This document shows positions 54,097-64,000 of a stretch of 64,000 nt of DNA, one piece after another (position 1 is the first letter of the stretch; each line of letters starts with the position of its first letter). The notes under the pieces were generated by a model. The model was given only the letters and a program-made list of their open reading frames with translations. It was not told the origin of the DNA and searched no databases. Position numbers and translations under genes: made by a program. This DNA is from Romboutsia_E sp900604535 (lineage in GTDB: Bacteria > Bacillota > Clostridia > Peptostreptococcales > Peptostreptococcaceae). The stretch lies in assembly GCF_900604535.1 (NCBI RefSeq), contig NZ_UWOT01000008.1:85266-149265 (forward strand), read 5' to 3'.

Positions 54097-57000
54097 TTAA
54101 ACTATACTATCATTGTTACATTCTATATTCTCGACTATATTTGGAATTCCTATAGTAAATCTACTGCCTTTATTAAGCTCACTTTCAAGTCTAATATATC
54201 CACCATGAAGCTCTACTATATATTTAACAAGTGTAAGACCTATTCCACTACTACTTGATTTTATAGCTCCTGTTCCATCTACTTATGAAAATCTTTTGAA
54301 TATAAATTCTTGATCTTCTTTTGATATGCCTATTCCTGTATCCTCTATAGTTATTTCAATGTTATCTTTAACTTCTTTTATATATACCTTTATCTCTCCG
54401 CCTTCTTGAGTAAACTTAACAGCATTAGCTAATAAATTTATTATACATCTTTCAATTTCGATTTCATCACAATATATAATTTTCTCTTCTATATCAGGGT
54501 CTACTGTAGGAGATAATCCTTTATCTTCTATAAATTTACTCATATTAAGAGCTGCTTCTTCAACTATATAAACTATATCATTATTTTTTTTATTAATTTT
54601 ATACTTACCTGTCTCTATTTTTGAACTATCTATAATATCATTTATTATTTTTAATAAGTTATCACAACTTTTACTTATAATATCCATATACTGATTAAGT
54701 TTTTCTTGTGTTATATTTTTACCTTGATTAAGTACATTTATTAACTGCACCGTTGAGGCTATAACATTTATAGGAGTTCTAAGCTCATGAGATAAATTCA
54801 CAAAATAATTATTTTTGAATTTTTCTTGCTCTATTACTTCTTTACTTAGCTTTTCATTTTCTTTTAATTGATTATTTAATTTCATTGTCTTTTGATCGAC
54901 TAAGCGATGTAATATTTTAACATAATTAAAAATATAAATAATTATTACAGCTGCTATAGATATATATATTATATGAGCTATAGGTGTCTTCCAAATAGGA
55001 TTTTTTACTTTTATATTTATATTTGTTTCACTTGTTAGATTACCATGTCCATCTCTTGCTCTTAATTTCAAAGTATATTTACCAGGTTCTAAGGATTCCA
55101 AATTTAAACTGCTTCTAGAATCAACATATACCCAATCTGAGTCCATCCCTTCAAGCATATATTCGTATGTTGTAGTATTTAAATTTTCATAATTAGGTAA
55201 AAAGTAATTAATATATAAATCTTTATAATTATATTCTAATGTTATTTCATTTCCATCATATACAATTTTGTTTTTCCCTATAAAAATGTCACCAACTACT
55301 ACTTCATTTTTATTCATCTTATAATCATCTAACTCATCAGGGTTAAAATATGTACATCCTTCTGTACTACCAAATATAATAATTCCATTTTCTAGCTTTA
55401 TACTTGTATTTAAATTAAATTGATATCCATATAACCCATCCATTTTTGTAAATTTTCTAAAAGTACCTTTTTCTATATCAAATTTATTTAAACCTTTATT
55501 TGTACTTATCCAAATATCACTATAATCATCAATTATAATTGAATTTATAAAGTTATTAGTTAATCCATGTGCAGTTGTATAAGAAGTAAATTTATCTGTT
55601 TTTATATCAAGTTTACTAATACCTGTATTTGTTCCTATCCATAAATCCCCTGAATTATCAAAAGTCATACAGTTTATATAATCATTAATTAAAGAATCTT
55701 CTGTGGATGAATTATTGCTATATATCTTTATAATTCCTTTTTCTTTATGGTATTTAATTAATCCTGTATCAATTCCACCTAACCAAATAATATTTTTATC
55801 TTCCTTATCCTCTAGTATGTACTTTACACAACCTGAGTTAACTCCAATATTATTCATACTTTCACTATAATATGTTTTTTCTTTAGTATTTATGTTATAA
55901 GAATAGAAATCAGTTGTAGTTGCTACCCATATATTTTCTCCATCATTATATATATAGCTTAATTCCGAAGAGTAATCATCCTTAATTAGTATTTCTTTAT
56001 ATGAATTTTTTTTGTATTAAAAGCTATTAGTTCTTTATTGGTTACTATAAGGATATATCTATTATCTATTTTAAATAAATTTTTTATATATCTATCACTT
56101 AAATTAAAATCTTCTTCTTCATACATTATCTTTTTACAATTTCCATTTTTTGAATCATATATATATATTCCTTTAAACTTACTAGCTACCCATATATCAC
56201 CATTATGTTCTAAAATAGATACTATATTTTTATCTTCTACTTTATTAATATAATTAAACATAATATCGTCATTTAATATATTTACACCTTTATCTGTACC
56301 AATCCATATTGTACCGTTAAAATCCTCATAAAAGCAATTTATAACATTACTTGAAATTGAATTTTTAATATTAATATCTTTTTTATATAATTCAAAAATA
56401 CCCTTACTTTTTGAATACTTGATTGCACCATTACTACTAGATAACCATGTATTATTCTCACTATCAGTAAATATAATATTATTATAAAATCTTATTTCAT
56501 TATCTTTAAAAATATAAATATCATTTATAATATTTTCTTTTATATTATATTCTTTTACACCTGAGCTATTAATCATATATAATTTATCTTTTTTATCTTC
56601 TCTTATGTTGTACATGTAAATACCTTCCTTAGTTGCTATCCACATATTACCTAAATTATCTTTTGATATGTAAGAAACAAATAATCTATCTTTATATCTT
56701 TTATCTTCATTTTTATATATTTTTAAATCTTCGCTTATTGTGTTAATTCCTTGTTTAGTTCCAACCCATAAATAATTATCTTCCCCTTCTTCTAAACAAG
56801 TTATTGATGAACTAATTAATGAATTTGGATTATCCGGATCATGATAAAAAGCTTCAATAGTTTCATTTTCAATATCAATTTTCATCAAACCATTTTCTGT
56901 ACCAACCCACATGATATATTCCTCATAACTACTTTTTAGTAATGAGGTTATTTTTAATTCACCTAGTTTGTATTTATCATCTCTATCCTTCATCCTTATA

Positions 57001-57353
57001 ATAGTATCTGTATCTGTATCTAACAAATCTAATCCATGATCTGTAGCTATCCATATATTCCCATTACAATCTTCTTCTATGTCAGTTATATATGTTGAAC
57101 TTAAAGTATTTTCATCCCCAGAAATACAATTATATATTTTTATATTTTCACCATCATATCTATTAAGTCCATCTTTTGTTCCTATCCACATATATCCTTT
57201 ACTATCTTGAAAAATTGATGTTATATCTTCGTTTGATAGACCATCATCAATGGATATATTCTCAAATTTTGCATTACTTAATATTTCTGCATATGATTTT
57301 ATAGGTAATAGAATATTAAGTAAAATAATTAATATAAAAACTTTTAATCTCAT
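54097..57353 (-). pseudogene. Propeller-Y_Y_Y sensor histidine kinase with frameshift and internal stop
   Basis: A 1085-residue kinase when joined. A signal/anchor peptide (1-22) leads into many Reg_prop propeller blades (WIGTKDGLNRYDG, WIATDHGLDLLD, WVGTENGLMKID, to about 640), a Y_Y_Y domain (GKYTLKLRARDGHGN), one membrane helix, HisKA (FVNLSHELRTPIN) and ATPase (NLLANAVKFTQ, DTGIGISKED). Near 55995 the minus strand has A8; A9 would restore the frame to AFNTKKNSYKEI. At 54283 the kinase motif RFSQVDGTG has TAA in place of a CAA, and the frame then runs to 54097 (SGIGLTLVKYIVELHGG). Confidence 0.85.
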
Positions 57354-57528
57354 ACTTTTTTAACCCCACATTATTAAACTTACTATATATTCAAAACATT
57401 CTCTCTTATAAGATTCTACTTTATTTGTCTTAATTTAATTTAAAATTGTCGTTAAATGACTTTTTTAGTATCTAAATTGTACTTCTTCTACTTTGTTATG
57501 TTGTTAAAGTTTATATTAATTATATAAA

Positions 57529-57556
57529 AAGATACCCTGCATGCTGAGTATCCCAC
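57529..57556 (-). terminator. Weak hairpin after the AgrC-like pseudogene
   Basis: GATAC and GTATC flank an imperfect inner pair on the minus strand and are followed by U5. The stem is short; it may not terminate. Confidence 0.35.
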
Positions 57557-57592
57557 TATTATCATTATATAGTTTTAATTTTATAATTATTT

Positions 57593-58882
57593 TTATTGTA
57601 TCATAATATATGTAGTAAATATGCTACCTTCATGTTTTCTATTTATATATCCATTGTACTTTTTTACTGTTCTATCTATTTGAATTATACCAATACCATT
57701 AATTCTTTTATCTTTTATAGTAACAAATTTTCCATTTACCTCATTTACATAACCATTAGTACTATTACTTATCTTAATTATTAATCCTTTATCTTCTGAA
57801 ACTATTTTTAAATCTATAAATTTATCTCCTTCAATAATATCACAAGCCTCTATAGAATTATCCAAAAGATTTCCTAGTATAGTACACATATCTAGATTAG
57901 TAATACTTATATTTGAATTTATTTTTATATCTAAATCTATTTTTATTTCCTTTTCTTTTGCCAATTTTACTTTACTTATTAATATTGAATTTATGGCTAC
58001 ATTTTCTGTATATATTTTGGGATCTAATCTATCAATTCTAGTATCGATTTCCCTTATATATGAAACAACTTCTTTTTTAGAGCTAATTTCTAATAGGCCT
58101 AAAATCATATTTATATGATTTTTAATATCATGCCTCCATCCTATTACTTCTGAATACATAGATTCTATTTCTTTGTTGTGTATTTCACGATCTAATTCCA
58201 TTTTTAATATAAATTTTTCTTCCATCTCTTTTGATAATATATTTAAAATATATATCGATAGTAACTGAATAATATATAAGCTAATTATAATAATAGCCAC
58301 ATTTAGATTCGTTTTTCTTAAATATTTAATTAAATCAATCTGAACTATAAATATTAATATATGGTTTAAAATAAAATTAGCCCCCTGTAAGCAATATTTT
58401 ATCTTTTATATATCCTATAAGATTCATGTTGTCTATTAATTTAAATGTGAATAAAAACTGAAAAAAACCTATTAGTAATCATTGCTAGCTTCTCTTATAA
58501 CTTAAGTTTATCATTAGCTCAATTAATGTTACATTAAATAATTTTGAAAATATCATATACCCTATAAAAGAATTCATTAATATGGTACTAATATAAAATG
58601 AAAAAAAAAAATTTTCTGGCAATCTACCTCTTCTAAATAGTAAAGGATAAATTAATATTAATATGGGTAAGTAGAAATAAATAATTATTTATAACTATCC
58701 ATATTAAAAATAAGATTATTTATATTTAATGAAGATATTAATGTATAAAATATAATCATAATTACTGTGTTAAATCTACTATATTTTTCATTTTTAGGCT
58801 GCAAATTTTTATTAAAGAAATATATTAATATATTTGCACCTATAAAATCTCCTAATTTTTCAATCAAGTATAAATCAGTCAT
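57593..58882 (-). pseudogene. AgrC-like sensor kinase, decayed
   Basis: A damaged copy of the kinase at 59139-60455. The N-terminal membrane part (LIYFFNKNLQPKNEKYSRF, to 58685) breaks at a TAA; the middle (58310-58690) reads as kinase membrane segments (YPLLFRRGRLPENFFFSFYIS) in another frame, with further stops after KRS; the C-terminal kinase half (57593-58300) is open and has IGWRHDIKNHINMILGLLEI and NLLDNSIEACDII. The multiple lesions make sequencing error an unlikely cause. Confidence 0.85.
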
Positions 58883-59035
58883 AAATCTATCTTAATCCTT
58901 ATTTTTTTAATCTAATCTTTAAAACACTACTTGTACTTTTAACTTATTTATATTTCTGAATTAAAGTCAAATATAAAAACTTTATGGTAATTTTTTACAA
59001 TAGCATCACTTTATACTATATCAAACCAAATAAAA

Positions 59036-59064
59036 AAAATCTACAGTTACATTAAAACTGTAGT
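59036..59064 (-). terminator. Terminator after the AgrC-like kinase
   Basis: CTACAGTT and AACTGTAG pair with a 6-base loop, ending in a U-rich tail on the minus strand. Confidence 0.78.
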
Positions 59065-59138
59065 TTATTTGTCTTATAGTTTAAATAATTTATATCTATG
59101 TAATTTATTAATAATTTGCTAAATATTAAATATATAAA

Positions 59139-60455
59139 TTAATCTTTATATTGTATCATCATATATGTTGTAAATATATTATTTTCATGTTTTCTATTGA
59201 TATATCCATCATATTTTTTTACTATATTATCAATCTGTATTAAACCTACACCGCTTATATCATTATTTTTTGTAGTTAAAAACCTTCCATTTACTTCATT
59301 TACAATACCATTCGTATTATTGCTTATTTTTATCACTAATCTACTATGTTCCGAAACGATTTTTAAATTAATAAATCTATATTCCGAAATAGTGCTCCCT
59401 GCTTCAATTGAGTTATCTAATAAGTTTCCTAAAATAATACATATATCGATGTTAGAAATTTTTATTTCTGCATTTATACTTAGCTCTAAATTTATATTTA
59501 TATTTTTTTCTTCTATAATTTTCATTTTACTAGCTATTATAGAATTTATAGCTATATTATTTGTATATATATTTTTATCTAATTTACTAATATTAGAATT
59601 TATTTCATTTATATATGAAAGAGCTTCTTCTTTTGTTCCTATTTCTAATAAACCTGTAATCATACTTATATGTTTTTTTAAATCATGCTTCCATCCCATC
59701 ATTTGCTTATACATATCTATAACCTCTTCATCATGTACTTTGCGGTCTAAGTTTATTTTTAATATGAATTTCTCTTCTATTTCTTTAGATAATATATTTA
59801 GTACATATACAGATAATATTTGTATTATGCATAATATAGATACAATGAATACCATCTCTCTATTAGCTATATATATTTTTTTTATTGAATTTATCTCTAA
59901 TACAAGAATCAATAACTGACTTAATATTAATACTATCCCACCTACATATAATATTTTATCTTTTATATATTTAATAAAATTTATAAAGTTAATATTATTT
60001 AAAAATATATAAACAAGTATAAACTGAATAGATTTATTAAATAAAATACTAAAACATTTATTATAACTAAAATAAATTATAGTATGAATTAATGGCAAAT
60101 TCAAAATATTTGATGTTAAAATAAATATTGTGAAAGAACACACTAGGTTTATACTAATATAAAATGAAGATAAAAAAAACTTTTCTGACAACCTTCCTTC
60201 TCTAAATAGAAGTGGGTATAGTAACACTAAACTATAATACCCCAAAACAAATAAGACTATTTTACCATCTTTAAGTTTATATAATATGCTATTCTGTTTA
60301 GTTGATGGTATAAAAAAATAAAATATAATTATAAGTATAGTATACAATCTAGTATATTTTTTATTTTTAGATGGCATTATTTTATTAAAAAAATAAATCA
60401 TCATAACTATATTTATAAAATTAAATAGTAAATCCATCTCATAAAAGTTATTCAT
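59139..60455 (-). CDS. AgrC-like GHKL sensor histidine kinase
   Basis: A 438-residue kinase. Residues about 1-220 form six or seven membrane helices (FVLGYYSLVLLYPLLF, SFYISINLVCSFTIFILT), the part that in AgrC binds the cyclic peptide. The phospho-acceptor His is in MMGWKHDLKKHISMITGLLEI; the N box is ILGNLLDNSIEAG; the ATPase ends with GVGLIQIDNIVKKYDGYINR. It starts 20 bases after the LytTR regulator gene, so they form one unit. No agrB or agrD is visible in the window. Confidence 0.9.
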   Translation of the reverse strand: MNNFYEMDLLFNFINIVMMIYFFNKIMPSKNKKYTRLYTILIIIFYFFIPSTKQNSILYKLKDGKIVLFVLGYYSLVLLYPLLFREGRLSEKFFLSSFYISINLVCSFTIFILTSNILNLPLIHTIIYFSYNKCFSILFNKSIQFILVYIFLNNINFINFIKYIKDKILYVGGIVLILSQLLILVLEINSIKKIYIANREMVFIVSILCIIQILSVYVLNILSKEIEEKFILKINLDRKVHDEEVIDMYKQMMGWKHDLKKHISMITGLLEIGTKEEALSYINEINSNISKLDKNIYTNNIAINSIIASKMKIIEEKNININLELSINAEIKISNIDICIILGNLLDNSIEAGSTISEYRFINLKIVSEHSRLVIKISNNTNGIVNEVNGRFLTTKNNDISGVGLIQIDNIVKKYDGYINRKHENNIFTTYMMIQYKD

Positions 60456-60475
60456 AATTTTATATAAATCCTTTT

Positions 60476-61183
60476 TTAAGTGATATAAGTTATAAATGCA
60501 TCATTTATTTCTTTATATTTACCTCTACTTATAGGTATTTTAAATCCACTTTCTAATACTACATTACTTTTCGTTATCGACTTAATATATTTTAAATTTA
60601 CTATATATGACCTATGGCATCTAACAAAGTATTCATTTGGTAAGATTTCTTCCATTTCACTTATTTTCTTTCTTAACGTTATTTTTTCTGAATTTGTGTG
60701 AATATCTATATACGGAGAAAACATTATGCAATAATGTATTTCATTATAATCTAATTTTATGATATGTTTTGATGTATCTAAAATAATCATAGATGTTTCA
60801 CACTTATCACTTATCCTATTTAATGTTTTATCTAAACAGAATTGTAAATCTAATTTCTTTACTGGTTTCATTAGGTATTGTAATGCTCCAACTTTATATC
60901 CATGTAGTGCATATTTAAAAAATCCAGTTACAAATACAATATCCATGGTTTTATTTTTTTCTCTAATTATATTAGATAACTCAATTCCAGACATTTTGCT
61001 CAACTTTATATCCAAAAATATAATGTCATATTTGTTATAATCTGACCATTGAAATAAAAACGATTCTGCACTTGAAAAGTTGTCAATTAATATATTAATA
61101 CCTTTTTCATTGGCCCAATTTGTAATTTTACTATTAAGTAAGTCCATTTGTACCGCTTGGTCTTCACATATCGCTATCTTCAT
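60476..61183 (-). CDS. LytTR response regulator, AgrA-like
   Basis: A 235-residue regulator. The receiver (1-120) has the acidic pair ED near residues 7-8, the phospho-Asp in IIFLDIKLS, and the Lys in LMKPV. The LytTR DNA-binding domain (about 135-235) has HRSYIVNLKYIKSITKSNVVLESGFKIPISRGKYKEI. It is likely phosphorylated by the AgrC-like kinase encoded just downstream. A second paralogue is at 62827. Confidence 0.92.
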   Translation of the reverse strand: MKIAICEDQAVQMDLLNSKITNWANEKGINILIDNFSSAESFLFQWSDYNKYDIIFLDIKLSKMSGIELSNIIREKNKTMDIVFVTGFFKYALHGYKVGALQYLMKPVKKLDLQFCLDKTLNRISDKCETSMIILDTSKHIIKLDYNEIHYCIMFSPYIDIHTNSEKITLRKKISEMEEILPNEYFVRCHRSYIVNLKYIKSITKSNVVLESGFKIPISRGKYKEINDAFITYIT

Positions 61184-61315
61184 AAATATAATCCACCTCT
61201 ACTTATTATTCCATTTTTCATCTCATTAAATATTAATTTCCTATATAATAATAAAACTAAATTTATTAAATGTAAAATTTATTTTATAATACATTATTAT
61301 TTTTAATTTAAATAA

Positions 61316-61346
61316 AAAAAATCATATTGATTTTAAACAATATGAT
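61316..61346 (-). terminator. Terminator after the EAL gene
   Basis: AAATCATATTG and CAATATGATTT pair with an 8-base loop and are followed by U8 on the minus strand. The remaining 61184-61315 sequence is AT-rich, with no peptide gene seen. Confidence 0.85.
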
Positions 61347-61364
61347 TTCTCTAAATTATTTATT

Positions 61365-62609
61365 TTATATAATTAAGTATTCATGTTCAAATATTTCATC
61401 ATTAATAGGCTTTGATAAATAATATCCTTGCCCAAACTTATATCCATTATTCACTAAAAATTCAAGTTGCTCTTTAGTTTCTATTCCTTCCGCAACTAAC
61501 TCTATATTACTTTTATTTGCTAAGTCCCATATAAATAATAAAATAGAATCAATTTTTTTATTTTCCCCAATTTTACTAATAATACTTTTATCAATTTTTA
61601 TAATATCTAAATCTATATTCATAGAAAATGATATATTTGAATGTCCAGATCCAAAGTCATCTAAAGATACTTTTATACCTAATCCTCGTATTATATCAAT
61701 TTTCTCATTTATTTCTTTTATGCTATAATCCACATACTCTCTTTCTGTTATTTCAAATTCTATGTAATTTAAATCTATATTATATTTTTTTATTATGGCT
61801 TTTAAAATCTCTATAAAATCTGGTCTCATTAATGTACTCTTTGATAGGTTTATTGACATAGGTACTATGTTATTTCCATATAAATTATTCCAATAATATA
61901 ATTTTTTTAAAACTTCTTTAATTGTATGATAATCTATTAGATAAACGAGATTTATATCTTCTAATATTTCTATAAACTTATCTGGGTATATAATACTACC
62001 ATCACCTTTATGCCATCGTATTAAAACTTCTGCGCCTATAATTTGATTGCTTTGTATATTAAATTTAGGCTGATATACAAATTTAAATTCATTTAATCGA
62101 ATACCTTTTTTTACTTTTTTATATAAATCAATTACATCTGTAGCATTAGATTCTTTGCTATATATCCTTTCTATATTTTTAATCAATAAGTTAGCTATAA
62201 GCTCAATGATGTACTTAACTGTATGTATTTTACAATCGAAGTCCATATATATATATCCATAGGATTCATTTAAAATATCAAATGGATATATTATAAAATT
62301 TTCTATACCTTGAGATATTATTAAATTATAATGATAATTATAATTTTCTTGTATATAAATTTCATCATAATATAAACTTATCTTTTTATCCTTTTCTAAG
62401 TTAAATAGTAAATCATTAATAATGTCTATATATTCCATTGAAAACTCTTTATTTTCATTTTCATCTTTTTTATTTCTTTCACATATATATATTCTTATAA
62501 ATGGCAATATCTTTTTTATCTCTTCTATTAAATTATCAATATCATTGAAATTGTTATCAAATATATTTAACAATACTTCTGAATATAAATTAAACTCTTT
62601 TCTGCTCAT
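61365..62609 (-). CDS. EAL-domain c-di-GMP phosphodiesterase
   Basis: A 414-residue protein. An N-terminal sensor-like part (1-150, no membrane helix) precedes an EAL domain (about 165-410). The EAL motif is EVL in GAEVLIRW; SINLSKS, FEITE, DDFGSG, IKIDKS, AEGIET and GQGYYLSKP retain the metal and catalytic residues of active enzymes. It has no GGDEF domain. It lies between two LytTR regulators, the only c-di-GMP gene here, so it may link quorum signals to c-di-GMP level. Confidence 0.92.
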   Translation of the reverse strand: MSRKEFNLYSEVLLNIFDNNFNDIDNLIEEIKKILPFIRIYICERNKKDENENKEFSMEYIDIINDLLFNLEKDKKISLYYDEIYIQENYNYHYNLIISQGIENFIIYPFDILNESYGYIYMDFDCKIHTVKYIIELIANLLIKNIERIYSKESNATDVIDLYKKVKKGIRLNEFKFVYQPKFNIQSNQIIGAEVLIRWHKGDGSIIYPDKFIEILEDINLVYLIDYHTIKEVLKKLYYWNNLYGNNIVPMSINLSKSTLMRPDFIEILKAIIKKYNIDLNYIEFEITEREYVDYSIKEINEKIDIIRGLGIKVSLDDFGSGHSNISFSMNIDLDIIKIDKSIISKIGENKKIDSILLFIWDLANKSNIELVAEGIETKEQLEFLVNNGYKFGQGYYLSKPINDEIFEHEYLII

Positions 62610-62762
62610 ATGTTTCTCCTATTCATATATAATGTATTAATTAAACTTAGTAAGACTATTTATATCTTCATTTTTTAATAATTTATATTAAGTAACTGTT
62701 ATTTTTTAAAATTTGTATCTAAAGGTTTAATTTTTTAATCTAAATGTATAGTTTTACAAATA

Positions 62763-62802
62763 AAAAACATACGATTACTATGGTTATTATCGTATGTTTT
62801 CA
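62763..62802 (-). terminator. Terminator after the second LytTR gene
   Basis: AAAACATACGAT and ATCGTATGTTTT pair over 12 bp around a loop of about 14 bases. Confidence 0.82.
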
Positions 62803-62826
62803 TATTTTAGTTAAATTAATATTTTA

Positions 62827-63543
62827 TTATATTTCACATAAATAATTTATATAGCTATCATTGACCTCTTTATACTTGTTTCTACTTACAGGTATACTTA
62901 CTCCATTTTCTAATATAATAGTATTTTTTGATATTGACTTTACATATCTTAAATTTACTATATATGATCTATGACATCTTATAAATAAGTTATCTCTTAA
63001 GTCATCTTCTACTTCACTTATTGTTTTTCTTATGACTATCTCTTCTTTTATTGTATATATAGTTATATTAGGAGAAAACATTTCAAAATAATATATTTCA
63101 TCATAGTTTAATCTTATACAATTTTTAGAAGTCTTTATAATTATGAATTTTGATAATTTATTTGTATAGTTTAATTTTTCTAAAACTTTATCTAAACATA
63201 AATGTATATCATTTTGACCTATTGGTTTTAACAAATATTGCATTGCATTAACACTATATCCGTGTAAAGCATGTTCAAATATTCCTGTCGTAAATACAAT
63301 ATCAACTATTTTATTTTTTTCTCTAATTAAATTAGAAAGTTCTATTCCCGATATATACTTCATTTTTATATCCAAAAAAATTAAATCATATTTATCATAA
63401 TCTATCCATTCAAATAAAAAGGATTCTGCACTTCGATATTTATCAACTTTTACCTCTATATTCTTTTCCTTAGACCAATTTTCAATGTATTTATTTATTA
63501 TATTGAATTCTTCATTGTTGTCCTCACATATTGCTATGTTCAT
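62827..63543 (-). CDS. LytTR response regulator, AgrA-like, paralogue
   Basis: A 238-residue regulator from ATG 63543, which has AGGAGA 8 bases upstream (the frame extends to 63573). It shares most motifs with the 60476 protein: MNIAICEDN, the Asp in IFLDIKMK, LLKPIG, and LytTR HRSYIVNLRYVKSISKNTIILENGVSIPVSRNKYKEV. An AgrC-like kinase gene, cut by the window edge, precedes it by 147 bases. The two regulators are close enough to be a duplication. Confidence 0.91.
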   Translation of the reverse strand: MNIAICEDNNEEFNIINKYIENWSKEKNIEVKVDKYRSAESFLFEWIDYDKYDLIFLDIKMKYISGIELSNLIREKNKIVDIVFTTGIFEHALHGYSVNAMQYLLKPIGQNDIHLCLDKVLEKLNYTNKLSKFIIIKTSKNCIRLNYDEIYYFEMFSPNITIYTIKEEIVIRKTISEVEDDLRDNLFIRCHRSYIVNLRYVKSISKNTIILENGVSIPVSRNKYKEVNDSYINYLCEI

Positions 63544-63689
63544 AAGAAAATCTCCTATCCAAATATGTATCATTTAATATTAATAAATTCTATACATATC
63601 ATAATATAAGTTATACATTAATTAAATATATAATTTATTATATTCTTAGATATAAAAATAATTTAGATACTGTATTAATTTCGATTATT

Positions 63690-64000
63690 TTATTTATACT
63701 CTATTTTTATATAAGTAGAAAATACATTATCATCATAACTTCTATTGATGTATCCATTAAATTTCTTTACTATATTATCAATTTGAATTAAACCAAATCC
63801 ATGTCCATCTTCTTGTTTAGTAGTTTTAAATTTACCTCTTATCTTAATTAATTTTCCATCACAACTATTTTTAACTCTAAGAATTAATTTACTACCCTCT
63901 GATATTATTATTAAATCTATAAATTTATTTCCTTTAAATTTTTCACAACTTTCAATAGAATTATCCATTAAATTACCAATAATTGTACATATATCTAGGT
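63690..64000 (-). CDS. AgrC-like GHKL sensor kinase, partial at window edge
   Basis: The frame runs off the window end, so only the ATPase half is seen: LDICTIIGNLMDNSIESCE (N box), then TTKQEDGHGFGLIQIDNIVKKFNGYINRSYDDNVFSTYIKI. It matches the C-terminal part of the 59139 kinase and of the broken 57593 copy, making this the third such kinase in 6 kb. It lies upstream of the 62827 regulator on the same strand. Confidence 0.88.
   Translation of the reverse strand, partial: LDICTIIGNLMDNSIESCEKFKGNKFIDLIIISEGSKLILRVKNSCDGKLIKIRGKFKTTKQEDGHGFGLIQIDNIVKKFNGYINRSYDDNVFSTYIKIEYK

Noticed and set aside
59197..59919. Plus-strand 240-residue frame inside the AgrC-like gene
   Set aside because: It is an antisense shadow of an intact kinase with full domain motifs.
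61184..61364. Possible agrD-like peptide gene
   Set aside because: No short frame with a ribosome site and Cys-bearing core was found; the gap is promoter and terminator sequence.

Overview
The window is very AT-rich, uses strong GGAGG-type ribosome binding sites and ends most transcription units with U-tailed hairpins. Its gene content is anaerobic-Firmicute: a lysine riboswitch, a sigV-type lysozyme-stress operon, LicT-controlled beta-glucoside PTS genes, an Agr-like quorum-sensing family, and a short-chain dehydrogenase that reads like clostridial bile-acid 7-alpha-hydroxysteroid dehydrogenases. I infer a gut or soil clostridium, most likely Peptostreptococcaceae (Paraclostridium/Romboutsia/Terrisporobacter-like). 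No rRNA, tRNA, CRISPR array, transposase or phage gene was seen. Almost all genes lie on the minus strand.

Layout. 0-2.5 kb: the start of a FecB-type lipoprotein cut by the window edge, then a YfcC-family transporter behind a lysine riboswitch and terminator. 2.6-5.4 kb: a 6-phospho-beta-glucosidase plus a PTS EIIBC lacking IIA. 5.8-8.7 kb: an orphan NuoE-like [2Fe-2S] protein, then sigV, rsiV and a polysaccharide deacetylase. 8.8-14.8 kb: a LicT-antiterminated operon (licT, EIIBCA, two 6-phospho-beta-glucosidases). 15-16.1 kb: glutathione peroxidase with OhrR. 16.2-19.3 kb: two RpiR regulators divergent from an OxlT-like MFS carrier. 19.4-23.6 kb: alpha-glucoside PTS genes in two units that share one duplicated bipartite promoter element. 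23.7-31 kb: rhodanese lipoprotein; MoxR ATPase / VWA-metallopeptidase / 22-residue-repeat operon; flippase-like and EcsC membrane genes. 31.2-35.1 kb: peroxide-defence island (ahpC, a permuted AhpF-like reductase, the 7-alpha-HSDH-like gene, perR) with shared palindromes. 35.2-41.3 kb: a six-gene Opp/Nik-type ABC transporter plus an M14 amidohydrolase behind a consensus Fur box. 41.5-49.2 kb: orphan sensor kinase, aroD, CarD, CspA, a frameshifted asparaginase, a secreted purple-acid-phosphatase-like enzyme and a bacterial Staygreen homologue. 49.2-64 kb: a signalling region with two broken sensor kinases, an Asn-rich microprotein gene, an amidohydrolase, a YciI remnant, and an Agr-like set of two LytTR regulators, one intact, one broken and one edge-truncated AgrC-like kinase, with an EAL protein between them.

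The genes point to a cell that imports and splits phosphorylated alpha- and beta-glucosides, resists lysozyme and peroxide, and scavenges an iron-regulated substrate. Four lesions lie in three coding regions (asparaginase and two kinases); three are one-base shortfalls in homopolymers, so either sequencing error or switching must be excluded before calling these pseudogenes. A nonsense codon and a multiply damaged AgrC copy are harder to explain as errors.
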